NCBI RefSeq assembly: GCF_000002425.4
Contig: NC_037257.1
Location: forward strand, 18,643,879-18,707,878
Direction of reading: 5' to 3'
Length of the DNA stretch: 64,000 bases
DNA from: Physcomitrium patens
Lineage: Eukaryota; Streptophyta; Bryopsida; Funariales; Funariaceae
This document shows positions 36,488 through 49,205 of the stretch, piece after piece; position 1 is the stretch's first letter, and every line of letters begins with the position of its first letter. The translations under genes were made by a program, and so were the position numbers. The notes under the pieces were generated by a model. That model was not told the origin of the DNA. It saw only the letters and a list, made by a program, of their open reading frames with translations, and did not search any database.

Positions 36488-37071
36488 TAAAGAGGTAAGA
36501 CAAGGAATACCTCAATCTTTCCTATACAAAGTTTTGATATATTTGGAATCTAAAATTTTAAAAAATTCTTTTTTGATATAATATTTTTTATTTTAATAAT
36601 ATGTTATGATTTATCATCTTATATTATTGTATTCTTTATATAATAAATTCATTCTAATTTTTTTAATTGAAAAGTTATTATTTTAATTCAAATGTTGATA
36701 TTGCTTTATTACAATTTTATAGTATATCAAAGTGATTGAAATTAGTTGATAATACTCATATATTTGTGAATTTTAGAAATATTTTACTTTATTTATATTA
36801 TTTATTTTTTATTATTTTCATTGTCACATTTTAAAATACTGTAAGAAATAATTAAGTATATAATTTGATTATATACTTATTATGTAGTATTGATAATTTT
36901 CAATCATATGCAATATGCATGTATATTATTTATTTATGGATCTTAAAGCTTTCTATAGATTGTTCAAAGAATTTTTTCATTATTTATTTATTTGTAGAAG
37001 TCAAGTTTATTTTATTAATTATTTATAAATTATCTCTTATTTATTAAAAAAACTTATATCATAGTAAATTT

Positions 37072-37124
<53 letters not shown>

Positions 37125-38136
37125 CTATAAGAATATTTAAAGACAAAATCATCAACAACAATTTATTTTTATTTTTATTTTTATTTTATATCAATAAAAC
37201 ATAGATGTTCATAGCCAAGACTATAATTAAAATTGGAACCATCAAAATATGTCTCATATAATTTTAGTCATAAATATATATATTTTTTTAGTTTAGTACT
37301 TATACCTTTTTACTTACTTTGTATTTTAGAAATTTGAAGCTATATCCAATAACATCTTAGTATTTTTTATTTATTTTTGGATGTTTATTATTTAATTTAT
37401 GATTATTTTAAATATTTCTTTAAAAATACTTTATAGTATATTATTATCTTATACAAAAATTATTCTTCTTTTAGTTTTATTCAATTTATTTATTGATTTT
37501 TATGCTTAAAGAAAATATGTATATATCTATCTATATATATATATATATTATTAAATAAATTTTATGATATTTTTTGTAATTTTTAATTTTAATTTTTTTC
37601 AAATAATTTAATAACACATCTAATATATAAAATATATATGATATATATATATATAGATTGTAGTTTCAACATACTTTATATTCTTCTTGATAACAAAATT
37701 CTTACTTTTCTTTAGGTCAAAATTTAATCTTGATTAGAGTTTAAAGAATAAAATAGATCAATTTGAGTTTATATGCACTAGTTTAAATCTTCTACAATAA
37801 AATAATATATAAAATAGATATAATTTTTTTTGAAATAATCATATACCTTATATTGAATATAATTCTTTGTAAATCTTTAACTAACTAAGTGCAATACATC
37901 TAAATGTTTAAACATAATTTGAATAAATATTAGTTCCATATTATTAAAATATAGAAGCAATGATTATTCTGCTTTTAATTAAAATAAATATAAATTTTTA
38001 GTTTTTAAAAGATATCTATGTTGTCTTTCATTTTCTATAAATTATTATTATTTTTTTTATCAATGCTACCTTTTAATTTATGTTAACTTATTTTAAGTTT
38101 TTAAATTTTTCTATTTTCCAAAAAAAAGTTATAAAA
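36488..38136. repeat. AT-rich spacer with (AT)n microsatellites
   Basis: No coding signal. Contains a long (AT)n tract at about 37073-37121 and shorter ones near 37530-37548 and 37640-37655. Probably old, unrecognisable transposon sequence. Confidence 0.5.
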
Positions 38137-38701
38137 TGTCATGCCTTTTTTATAATGTGATCGATGCCTATATTACTTAAGTAAGTAGAAGTAAATAGAA
38201 GTAGATAGAATATATTAAGTAGATAATATATTCTTTAAGAAACTTTAAATTAGTTTTGTAGAAGCAAATTAGATCTTTAGTTTAATTAGATATGCCACTT
38301 GATTATTGAAATTTGTCTCACAAGTTTTTTACTTTTAAAAAGCTATATTAGAAGCCACCTACAACTTGACACTTGGGCCACATGTCTTGTGGTTCTTAAG
38401 AAGCTTTCATACGGCCTTCTTGGTAGCTAATATAAACGGAGATAAGAGTGAGAAGTTCTTTAGTCTTAGAAATATCTTTCTTGTATTTCAACATTGATTA
38501 AAGACTCTTTAGTCTCCTCGTAATTGGCAATAGCTATTTTAGTTTAGTTTAGTTTAGTTTATTTTATTTTTTAGTTTTTATTTATTTATTTATTTATTTT
38601 TTAAAATCTCATAGCTTTTTCTTTTTGTATTACTTCTCCCTTCTTCAATAATACACAAGTATATTGTCTTTTGAGTTTTATCTAGATTCATATCCTTGAC
38701 A
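38137..38701 (+). repeat. diverged solo LTR of the chromovirus family
   Basis: Starts TGTCATGCC and ends ATCCTTGACA. Internally it shares the block ggccacatgtcttg, the TATA-like run (about 38430), the decayed stem-loop (38443-38460) and the sequence ggcaatagctatttta with the other LTRs. Flanks taaaa and tataa differ by one base, a plausible target duplication. An expanded ttta/gttta tract sits at 38544-38602. Confidence 0.75.
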
Positions 38702-38759
38702 TATAATCTTCTATATACATATGTATATAATGCATCATCTCTCTCCTTACTTTTGTTGT

Positions 38760-38799
<40 letters not shown>

Positions 38800-38960
38800 A
38801 TAGAAATATAAAGAATTAATAAGTTTAACATGAAAAGCAATAAAGGTGCAATCTTAATCTAAATAAATTGTACCATCCTAGGAATCATAGTGATTAATTG
38901 TTTGGGAGAAATTTTACACATAATTAAAATTATCCAAAAAAATTAGTTAAACATGAACAA

Positions 38961-38999
<39 letters not shown>

Positions 39000-41157
39000 A
39001 AACACATATAGATTACAACAAATTTAAGTGTAGAATATTTATTACAAAGAATTCTAAGTTTTTTGAATTAATGAAATAATCAATTAATATAAATATTTTA
39101 ATAGATTTTCTACAAAATCAATATAAATGATGTCTAAGTAAGTAAAGCTAAAAGAAACTAATTTGCAAGCCAATGCTTTAGAATTAAGGATGAGAATGAC
39201 TTGGTTGGTATAGATTCGTACAATGCTGCATGAAATTAAATCCTTTGAAGTGTGATTGACTTACCCATAAGTGCGTATTCACAAACGTATATATATTTAT
39301 ATATACGTAGAATTGGATACCCAAGCCGTTTTCAGAATACGTAGAATATTACATACGTATCCAGTCGAAGGCGGCAAACGACAGATGTCGATCAAAACTT
39401 CGTCGCCCCAGCCCCACAGAATGTCATCGTCGACGAATTCTCGACGAAGGAGACTTCGTCGAGGGGACGAAGCTCGACTTGGACGGCGGTCGTCGAAGCC
39501 TTCTGCAGCAGCTTCTATCGATTCTTATCGTGCCAGCACCTCATCCGCATCCGCGAAACGATCCCACCCAATTGCGTAATCTCCACGGTTTCTGCATTTC
39601 ACAGTTTCGAAATTCCACAAGTTTAGCACATTGCGGAAAGTTTATATATTGGCCTTCCAATATTAGCTTTCATTGGGCCCACCAATGTCGCTTTCGATGG
39701 CATCAGTGTGTCCTGTGGCAATTTTTATGTTTGAGGATTCTCTGCCCTCGAAGTTTGATGCTGGTCAGCGTTTCTGATAACTTCCGATCATGTCCAATCT
39801 TTTTATTTTGAGGTGGGTTTGTGAAAATTTCCGGGTTTGGAGCGTGTTCGTGGAAGTGTAGTGGTGTGAAAGATTCTTTGTGGCGTGGTCTGTCGTGGAA
39901 AGTTTTTTGTGAAGTGTACGTTCCATGAAGATTGACCGCGGCCTCCCTTATGCCGTCTTTGTGCAGGATTCAGTATCTCTGGTAGGTTGTTCGTATACTT
40001 GAAGAACCTTGTTGGTTCCGTGTAATTAGTTTCCAAGTGGTCGAGATTCTGCGTCGTGATGTGGTGCGACTTGTTTAGTGTCACGGTTCAGAAATGTGGA
40101 CGCCGGTGAAGGCCGGCGCGCAGTGCGAGCATGGGAGGCAGCTTTGAGTTTCTTCTGTTTCAGCACCTGACGATGACCAAGCTAAGGCGGTCGAATGCGC
40201 CTCTGTAGTGGTGAGTTTGTCTTCCTTGAAGCAATTCGAACTGATACAACTGGAGAAGAGTATTTCATAATTCGAATTTTGGGTCTACATAGTTCATTGG
40301 CGGATTTATGGAGTCGACTTGGAATCCCTCATCATCTGAGTCGGTTTATTAACTGTGGTTGGTCGTCATGCAGTCTGTATCCCTTAGGGAATTCGAATTG
40401 TTATTTTAGAAGAGGATATTTTTGCTATTGATACATCTCGTAGTCGATATACTGGAGATTATGCTATCGTCACAATGAGACCGTTGCTTGAGCTTAGTTT
40501 TTTAAACGAGTTACACAATAATACCCGATTTATTTATTTATTTATTTATTTTTTGCATTGTAGAGGATGAAAGAGCTGTACATTTCTTGTTTACTTGCAA
40601 ACCGGTAGTCCCTGAATGATGATCCGTCGATGTCACTCAGTTCCCTGTTTTGTTGATTGATCGGGAATTTAGGGCTTTGTTAGAGTACGTTGAATACAAG
40701 ATGCATACAATGTCAGCCTTGTAAAGATGCTGCGATGTTTCTTGATCAACGAACAGTGCTTAAATCATTTTGAAAGGAGGTTTTTGTTTTTTTAATCGTA
40801 GGTTTTATGATACTTCGAAGGGATGCTCGCATGTTCTACCTTTTCCTGCTCTGGTGCATTTGTTTCTAAGCTTTCTCTATTTCTGTTAGACATCTCCAAC
40901 AGCTGAATCTACATGTTCTTCCGCATCTAGGGTTCACGTCGATTCTGAAGGTCGTTATTTGTGTTTTCTTGTTTAATTTTATTTCTTAGATTTTGCGTGG
41001 TGTCTTGATTGTCATGGGGACTTTATTTTTTCCGATTGTAGTTCTCTTCAGAGATCCCACATGGTCTGAATCCTGCGACTTTTATAACAGATAAATCCTC
41101 GTTCCTTTTTTGTTCTAACAATGGCATATTTTGTGGATGCTCTGATCAGTTGTAGGA
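38702..41157. other. AT-rich spacer, then lipase 5' region
   Basis: Up to about 39240 the DNA is AT-rich with (AT)n tracts (38765-38797, 38966-38993). From about 39360 base composition rises, which fits a promoter and spliced 5' UTR of the lipase gene starting at 41158. Open frames here (for example 39271-39579 and 40195-40431) have no recognisable family. Confidence 0.45.
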
Positions 41158-44100
41158 ATGGGATATGATTGGAAGAAGCAGTATGGATTCATCATACTGT
41201 TTCTATCACTTGCGATGTGTGCAGCATCTGCTGAAATAGGTTAGTGCCGAGCTTACTTATTCCCCTCTTGCATGGTGTATCGTTGAAATACCTGTGATGG
41301 CAGTCTTGACTTTTACCATTGCCACGTAGATCATCTCATTCAACATGTAGTGTTTTCTTCTTTCTAGTAGTTTCAGACTTAATTGATTCATCAAATTGCT
41401 ACGAAAATCTCCACAGGATTGTCATCCTCGAATTCTTGATGTTGTGCGGGATTTGTCATATGCGCTTTGATATATAGCATTGATGCCATCACTGTACCTT
41501 TGGAGTGAACGCTCTGCATCATACTGAGTAGAACGGGGAGAGTAAGACAAGTTGGCCTTTCATGTATAGATCGGAAAACTGCGATTTGTGAATATAATAG
41601 GACAAAAGCGCTCAATCTTGTGGAGTATGCATCTGCGGTATATGCCTGCCTTGACTTACCTATTTCTTGCAGTGATCCCTTGTTATTATGAATGTATGTC
41701 AATTGTTCATAGTCTATTTCTCTTGAATATCTTGAACAACAAATGTGCAGTTGTATATCTGTCAGGGTCTTTTATATGTATCTCTTCATTCTGCGTTGTT
41801 TCGTTGATAATATCTGAGTATTGTGATATGTCGAAGTAATGCTTTGTTCTCCTGGCAGGTTTACACAATTGACGACCTGTCACTTCTATCATGGACATGT
41901 TCCCGTTGCAAAGGTTTGACCAAGGTGCGCCAATGTTTGTTGAGCAGATTTCAGTTTGGCGGTTTACCTATTAATTGTAAACACTTGGAATTATATTTAA
42001 ATCTGTGTTTTATAGTGGTAATGACTGGGCATATAACCACTACCAACTGCAGCTAAATCCTCAAAAACACTACTTTTTCCAAACGCGACGCGTTCTTCAT
42101 CTTCTTGACATGTTGAATGACGTGTTCTTATTCACCATGGTTTAGTGCTTTATATGTTGTGGTGTTTTTGATGGGGCAGGGTTTCAAGATCCATACACTA
42201 ATCGTGGATGTTCAACATTGTCTTCAGGTATTTCATCTTAAAGTCTGCTCTAACGTTGAGTTCAGTTTACCACTTAGTGTTTCCAAGAAATCCGGAAATT
42301 GGTTGCTGAGTCTGTAACTCTTGCTGTTTCTGGTTCGTTTTCATCAGAGTAAGTTAGATTCAAGGTTGTAAAAGTATGAACGACCATCACGTATAATTGA
42401 CAATGAACAATGCCCTTGTTATGAGTACCTCTTTATACATGTGTATACTTGTGTGCCCAGTTTATTTATTTTGTTTCATAATTTACTTATTGCGAGGCTG
42501 GCTGAACTTAAGTTCATATTCCGTGCAGGCTTTTGTGGGTGTGGCGGAAAATTTGGATGCTATTGTAATTGCTTTTCGTGGAACTCAGGACACCAGGTGC
42601 TTCTGTGTTCTTTCACTTGCTACAATTATTATTAGCTTTTGATGTTAAGACGCAAAGCACTGATTAGTATCTTCATGAAGTGTTGACTTCAGCCCTTGTG
42701 AAAAGTGACTTAGTGCTGATAGATTTCATACTCGTGTGCAGCATCCAGAATTGGGCCGAGGACATATATTTCAGAGAGCTGGATCTGCATTATCCAGGAG
42801 TAATTGATGCAATGGTACGTAATCTGAATATCAGTCTCATAATAATATTCCCGTTATACCTCTCTATTTTCATCTTATTTTGACTTGCTACTTGGTATCA
42901 AGCTGAAGGCGATCATGATTGAAGTTTTGAGCACTTTTTGGTGCATTTTTTCTTGTGATATCATGCTCAGAGTCAAGTGCTTTTTTTATTTTTTGTTTTT
43001 TTATTTTATTTTATTTTTAAAGTGCAGTCTGACATCGGATGTTTGTATTTGCTATGAAGGAATGCAGACCCAAAAAATGGTTTTAATCTCTTTCTTTTTC
43101 TCAGCAGGTACATAGTGGGTTCTATGCAGCTTATCACAACACAACACTACGGGAGCGAGTTTTTGATGCAATACAAGCCATTCGGCAAGCTAGGAGTGAC
43201 CTTGGTGTTATTATAACAGGACATTCTATGGGAGGGGCAATGGCTACCTTCTGTGCACTTGATCTTTCTGTGAGTCAGCTAACTATCATGGGAACGCTGA
43301 TGGGGCAAGCATTAATGCAAGAATAAGATAGTAGGAGCAGAATATCTGTGTTACTCATATGATATCATTTTACCAGTAGCATGCTCAATAGTTTTTTAAG
43401 GTTGTGAGAACCTTCATGTTAAGCATTATTGATTTCATTGATTGCTATCTTTACAGGCGAATTATGGCTTTAAGAATGTCGAGGTCATTACGTTTGGGCA
43501 GCCTCGTGTGGGAAATTATGCTTTCGCACTGTACTATAATGCGTATGTCCCATTGACAATCCGTGTGACGCATGCACATGACATAGTACCTCATCTGCCC
43601 CCTTATTATCCATTGTTGGGAGAAAAGACTTACCATCACTTTGCTACTGAGGTATTTCTGGGACTTTCTTATCATTTTGAAGCTCTTATTTTTTTGAGGT
43701 CATTGTTATTAAGCCTTGGCTACACTATTTTTGTCTATGATATACATTGGATTACTGTTCTTTCAGCAAAATGACTTAAGTGTAGCTGGAGCTTCTTGAA
43801 ATGTGGTAAGGATACCCGTGGCTGCTGTTGGTTTGCACGATGAAGTTCGCGGCAGTGTTTGAGTAATTTCTACTAAGACGATGTGGCACACTGCTGCAGG
43901 TCTGGATATTTAGAGTTGCTGTAGGCCGGCTGCAATACGAGTTTGAGCGAGTTTGTGACGGCTCTGGCGAGGATACTTCCTGCAGCAGGTCTACTCCTAC
44001 AGCTCAGATCGTTATGTTGCACATATTCTGCAGGTCATAAACATGTTGGTGACTTTGGTTGAGGTTTTCGCTGTGGAGAGTGTCATCTAATGAATGATTT

Positions 44101-44315
44101 GATTTTCTGTTTTTGATAATAACAGTACTTTTGTGGATCATGACAGATCTGTAACTGGCAACAGCATTGCTGACCATCTTAATTATTATGGCGTTTATTT
44201 AAAAACTGAAGACGATGTAATGGCTTTACAAAACAGCTCAAATGGGCAAACGTTGGGATTAGGCTGTAAGACCAGGTCTCTGTGGGAGCGTTTCCCCGCA
44301 ATGGCACAGGAATGA
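41158..44315 (+). CDS. class 3 lipase (alpha/beta hydrolase), secreted or ER type
   Basis: Hydrolyses acylglycerol-type esters. Exons: 41158-41239, 41570-41637, 41859-41924, 42180-42227, 42529-42596, 42742-42814, 43108-43269, 43457-43651, 43900-43988, 44147-44315; phases agree and the product is 339 residues. The N-terminus (FIILFLSLAMCAASAEI) is a signal peptide. Plant-family blocks: VEYASAVY, LLSWTCSRCKGLTK, IVIAFRGTQ. The catalytic triad is visible: Ser in GHSMGG, Asp in HAHDIVPHLPP, His in ADHLNYYG, the same contexts as in fungal Rhizomucor-type lipases. The shortest link is exon 2, accepted because the partial codon (G plus AT) and the block YNRTKALNLVEYASA fit. A small extra exon between 41240 and 41569 cannot be excluded. 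The substrate is unknown. Confidence 0.9.
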
Positions 44316-47300
44316 AGCATCGTCCATTTATCGCAGGATGATAGTCACGTTTTGTCCGCAGGCCTTGATCAGTTGCAAATCATCTAAACTGAATAAGAGA
44401 CGCTTTTTATGGATTACATCACTTCAAACAGAAGATGAAAGTGGACATACGAAACAGTCTCCCATTCCCTATGATGTGGATGGCTCCGATTCTGGGTTCA
44501 AGTACTGCTCTTAGGATGGCATAGATCCTTCCGGAGTATATGGGTCACTAGAACTGCTCTAGTGTGCATCACATGGAAGCCAGTAGCTGGGGTTGTTTCC
44601 TGTTGTAATGAATTTCTAGCGAGATTACCCATTTGAGAGTAACTCATTTGTTGTACATAATTATTCTTATTGTTTTAATAATAGGTCTCGCCTGATATAA
44701 TGGCGATGCTCTGATGGAATTCTTCCATCAAATGTGAAAGCAAGGCTGACAACTTGGTCTAGGATGATGAAACAGATCTGGCCTTGCCTTGCACTCTTTG
44801 TAAAAGCAATGTATTCTACACTGAATTTGCATCCACAATCTTAACCCCCTTTAGCACTCACACTTAAATGTGGTTGTTTTGCATTAGTAAATGGGTTCAG
44901 TTCATTGTCAAGTCATTTGCCATTGGTGCTCAATCTCTTTCAACTGCTCTTGCTTGACCTCTTCAGAAGTCCTTGCATCAGTTTCTACAATGTAATGTCC
45001 GATGAGCTTGCTTGTGTCTATCAAGACTTGACCCAACATTCCAAAACACACAACTTAAGTACACAATCACAATCACAATTACAGAATTTTCGGCATATTT
45101 AGTTTGTATCTCTTGATTGTTGTCAATGGACGAATACATTTTTTTACCGTCATGGTGGAGAGTCTGAGATTCTAAACCAAGGCTCTTCGTCGATAGTTTG
45201 GAACAAATGTAGTAGAGGAAACGGTATTTAACAATGTACAGGATCAGTATTACAATCCATACCAGTTTGTTTATTTATTCATTTAGATCTAGGTTTCATT
45301 CTTTAGCCATCTATTGGTCATTCTAAACTGACGAGATATCAAATACGGATAGCTTTGATTATGTTTTCCCACATTTTTGTACGTTAAAAATAATTAAATC
45401 TATATTATAAAATTTCAATAAACTCTTTTTTTATAATAATAATAATAACTACTATTACGAGTTTTTGTAAGAAATTACTGTGATATTTTGGAAAATCAAT
45501 TCATTTTTTTAATATTTTTTTATATTAATCAAATACACAGAAATACATTATTTGATTTGAATTACCTAAATCCCCAAATTGATATTCCCATCATCCAAGG
45601 TTATGTAAAATCAGGGTTGTGTTTTTTGAAAGCTACCGCTCCAATTTTGCTGTTCTAGGTCCACATGCTTTTTCTTGGCAAGTGGAGTGTGAACCATGAA
45701 AATATTTATTTATTCATTTATCTATCCACATTTTTTTTTGAATATATATATACATATATAGTGCATTTTGACTTATTATTGTGAACAGGCTATTAACACT
45801 GACTAGTGGGTGGCAAGTCACAATCTCTCTCTCATCCATCCATCCATCCATCCATCAGGTAAGGACTGGGCTGGACCACCACCTGTTTCGTGCCCCAGCA
45901 AGCTTTTCCTGCTAGACCCCCCCTCCCCCCCTGTTCCTATCAAAACTGTGACTTGATAATATTTGTGGAATTTCCTTTATTCACTTCCTAGGAATGATTT
46001 TTAGAAAGTATCACACACTTACTCTAAAACACACACACACATGCCAATGTTATCACTCAAGCTCATTAAACTATAAAAAACAATAAAAATACAATATGTG
46101 TACACATCAGAGAGAGAGAGATGGAGTTGTGGGTTTTTGTCTCATGTCTTGTCACACCAAAGACATGAACAACCCCATGTTTATGATGAGAGAGAGTGAG
46201 TGAGAGAGAAAGAGAAAGAGAGTTCGAGTACCCATCCATCATTTATTCATTCATCCATCCATGTCTTTTGGCCCTTTCCCCCCTGGCCAGCCACCATGTC
46301 CTCATATGATAATAATAATACTACTCATGATTCCAAGTCTGGGAAACTCAGGAATCAGGGTTTTGGTGTGATATTTTTCTATTGGCCTTTTTCCCTCCTC
46401 CTACTCAGACAATGCCAAGTAATTATATTATTTATTGTATTATTAATTATCCAAAATTGCACTAAGAAATCTTTTGTGTGAATATTTTATGGAAACCTTG
46501 AGCACACGTGGACAAAAGGTGGGGGGGGGGTCCAATTGGCGGGAACGAAGACACCAACCAGCATTCGTGAATTTGAGAGGGATCTATTATACCCCTCTAA
46601 CCCAAACACAAAAATCTTGATTAGGCCTGATTAAGACTAATCTCGAAATAATTAAGCCCCCCCTGATGATCTTCAGCCTTAGTTGGCCCTCTACTAGGAC
46701 GAGGACACAGCTTGCAAGAAGTTACTAGATTGAGGGGAGGAGAAGCAACTCGTCAGTCATGCGACATGAATAGAACAGAAGATACGTGGGATTAGTGCTT
46801 TCGCAGGGGAGATTAGGAAGGCTTAACCCAGATTAGGGGGGAAGGGGAGCATTAGTGCTTGATTAGCAACAGCGTTGTCGTAGTTGAAAGGCGGGAAGTG
46901 GCGATGGCGAGAGGATGCTTAAGTGGGCATCGCAAGCTGTGTGAAGTAATTGTGCATCGTAGTCTTTCCTTGACGTCGTCGTCGTTGTTGTAGTTGTTGT
47001 TGTGGTTGTTGTTGTTGAGTCTCGTCTCGCATGACAGAGAACTTGCAGTTACCGTTGCGCGGTGCTAATCGGTCGTGGTTGTGCGAAGAACGGGGTTTAT
47101 TCTGTCTATTCGCATTGCAATCGATTTAACAATTGATCTTGGCGGTGGTGCGTGAAGGTTGAAGCTCAGAGCCCAGCCGTGAGATAATTCGTCAGGTAAC
47201 GACGGATAAACTGTGGTGCATTGCTATCCGTTCAACATCAGTGTGTTACCTGTGTGTTTGTTTGCATCTCTTGGATGAGAAGATTGTTTCTCTTTGACGT

Positions 47301-49205
47301 GAACATGTATTGAGTAATTGTGCACCCTCAATTTTCTGGACGCTTGAAATTCTTGCAGTGGTCTCGTCTGTCACGTTGAGCGGTAGCTTTGAGAGAAGTT
47401 CAGCGTGATCTATCCTCTGACAGTTGATGTGTCGAATGCAGCCAAGGGTGGCGTTGCTATCTGACTGCTTGCATCGAGAGAGGTCTCTGTCTGACGAGCT
47501 TATCGCACAACGCGGTGTAGGTGGACTTCATCGCGAACTTTACAAGTAGCTGTCCATACACCCTGCATATCCTACTTACTGCAATCACTCGGAAGATCTT
47601 TCAAATCCTTCTCTAAATACTATCTCACGTGTGCGAGTTTGAAAAGCCGTACTACCCTTCTCTTTGATTCATCGTGCTGTGCATCATCTAAGAATAAACC
47701 AGTGCTTTCTAACGAATTTTCCGAGGTAGAGCAAGGCCTGTTCCCGATCGATTTCAATGATGAATATTGATCGAAATAGGATTTTAAACGATGAGTCAAC
47801 TTGTTCATAATAGCATCTCTTTGCAATTCATTCTTGATTCGGTTCTAGCTATCGATAAAGTTGCGGCATCTTAAATAACTTCGCTAACGTCATCGAGCCG
47901 AATCCACACTAGAGCCCATGTTAGTGTTGTTTTTTTGCAACTCCGGACGCTAGGCTACCAGTTCTGTGAGCAGCTCGTGCCTACACAACTTAGGACTTGA
48001 TCTTTCGCAGAGAATCGCTGGTTGTTAAGTTATGTTGGCTTTGGTCCGATCCTTGCGTATAAATCTAGTCGTCTATGTTAGAAAGGGAACCTCGTTTCTG
48101 TTTGTAGTACCCATGAATTCTGGCTACAAATATGACGAAGTGGCACAGCAAGTCATGAGCTCAAAGTACCACTTCGTACGGAGAAACGTGGTGCTGCGTA
48201 CTAATTTGCGAAAGACTATGTATGGGGTTCTCTGTAGGTCATATTATGCGAAGGGCAAAGGACTCGCCAGATGATCCAATCAGGCAAACCCCCAATCATG
48301 TATTTGCCCGATGATATTCATTTGAATTGTTACAAGAGTGCTCCTTTTTAGAGAGTAGATAGCATGTACAATTACGATGATCTCGTCACAACTATTAGAA
48401 GCTGCGAATCTGAAAGAAAAGCTCCCTACAAACGGGTTTCATTCACAGCAAGCTAACTTCCGTCTGATGGTTTTTGACGTAATAATTTATCGTATTTACG
48501 ATTTCTTCTAATCTTTCAGTTTCAGAAAATCGACCATACAAACCTGTGTAGCCGTTGGAAAAAGACAGCCAGTACTCATTGTGTATCATTACCATATTTG
48601 CACGTCATGAGATGGGCGGTGCGTTGATTGTCACTTGTCCACTGGATATGTTCAAAGCCCCTTCTCATTTACGTCAATAAGAAAATCGCTAATATTTATC
48701 TTGAAAACTTGGTTGTGGTTGTCCTTAAATCCAGAAGCCGGCGCTCCAGCTTGGATCCTGCAATATTGGATCAGTTTGGAGGTAGGATGCTTCTTACTTT
48801 GAATATTTCGCACTGCATGGACAATTCTTGTATCGCGGAGAATCTGAAGTATGCATGAAATACCTTTCACCACGATTGTCAATATCCTTCGCAGTCATGC
48901 GACATGAAATGAACTCATAAAACTCGAATATTCCTGGATATTAGTGCAACCAATGTTGAGTTAGCATGGCACACACTGAATCTGATGAATTCTGCGGAAG
49001 TCCGCCCTTGAGGTGTTTGATTGTCGCGTGATGAAAGTACTTATTCCTTAGGTGCTTGGATCTGTGACCTCTCAGCAGGGGTGTTGATCTAATGGAGTAA
49101 GTCGTTACAGTAGAATGATCGCTTCCGCTTCTTTGTCAATATCAACAGCGTTAAAATAGGAACCTCAGGGTTTCTCTGTATAGATATCGCGACTGTGGGC
49201 GACAA
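44316..49205. other. intergenic region and KNOX 5' region with microsatellites
   Basis: 44316 to about 45000 is likely lipase 3' UTR and flank. 45400-46500 is low complexity: (ATCC)n at 45832-45857, a C-rich run near 45917-45931, (CA)n near 46029, GA-rich runs near 46110 and 46190-46222, and a G run near 46520-46529. From about 46900 the sequence is gene-like and probably contains the spliced 5' leader of the KNOX gene; a GTC/GTT triplet tract lies at about 46975-47018. Frames at 47620-47826 and 48032-48274 match nothing I know. Confidence 0.45.
45832..45857. repeat. (ATCC)n microsatellite
   Basis: About six tandem copies of a 4-bp unit, with further scattered atcc/catt units near 46230-46262. 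Confidence 0.85.

Noticed and set aside
45832-45857. Short direct repeats that might suggest a repeat array with spacers
   Set aside because: Simple (ATCC)n microsatellite with no spacers; CRISPR arrays are not expected in a plant nuclear genome.
48032-48274. 80-codon ORF upstream of the KNOX gene
   Set aside because: No recognisable domain; lies in the presumed 5' leader or promoter region, and could at most be an upstream ORF.
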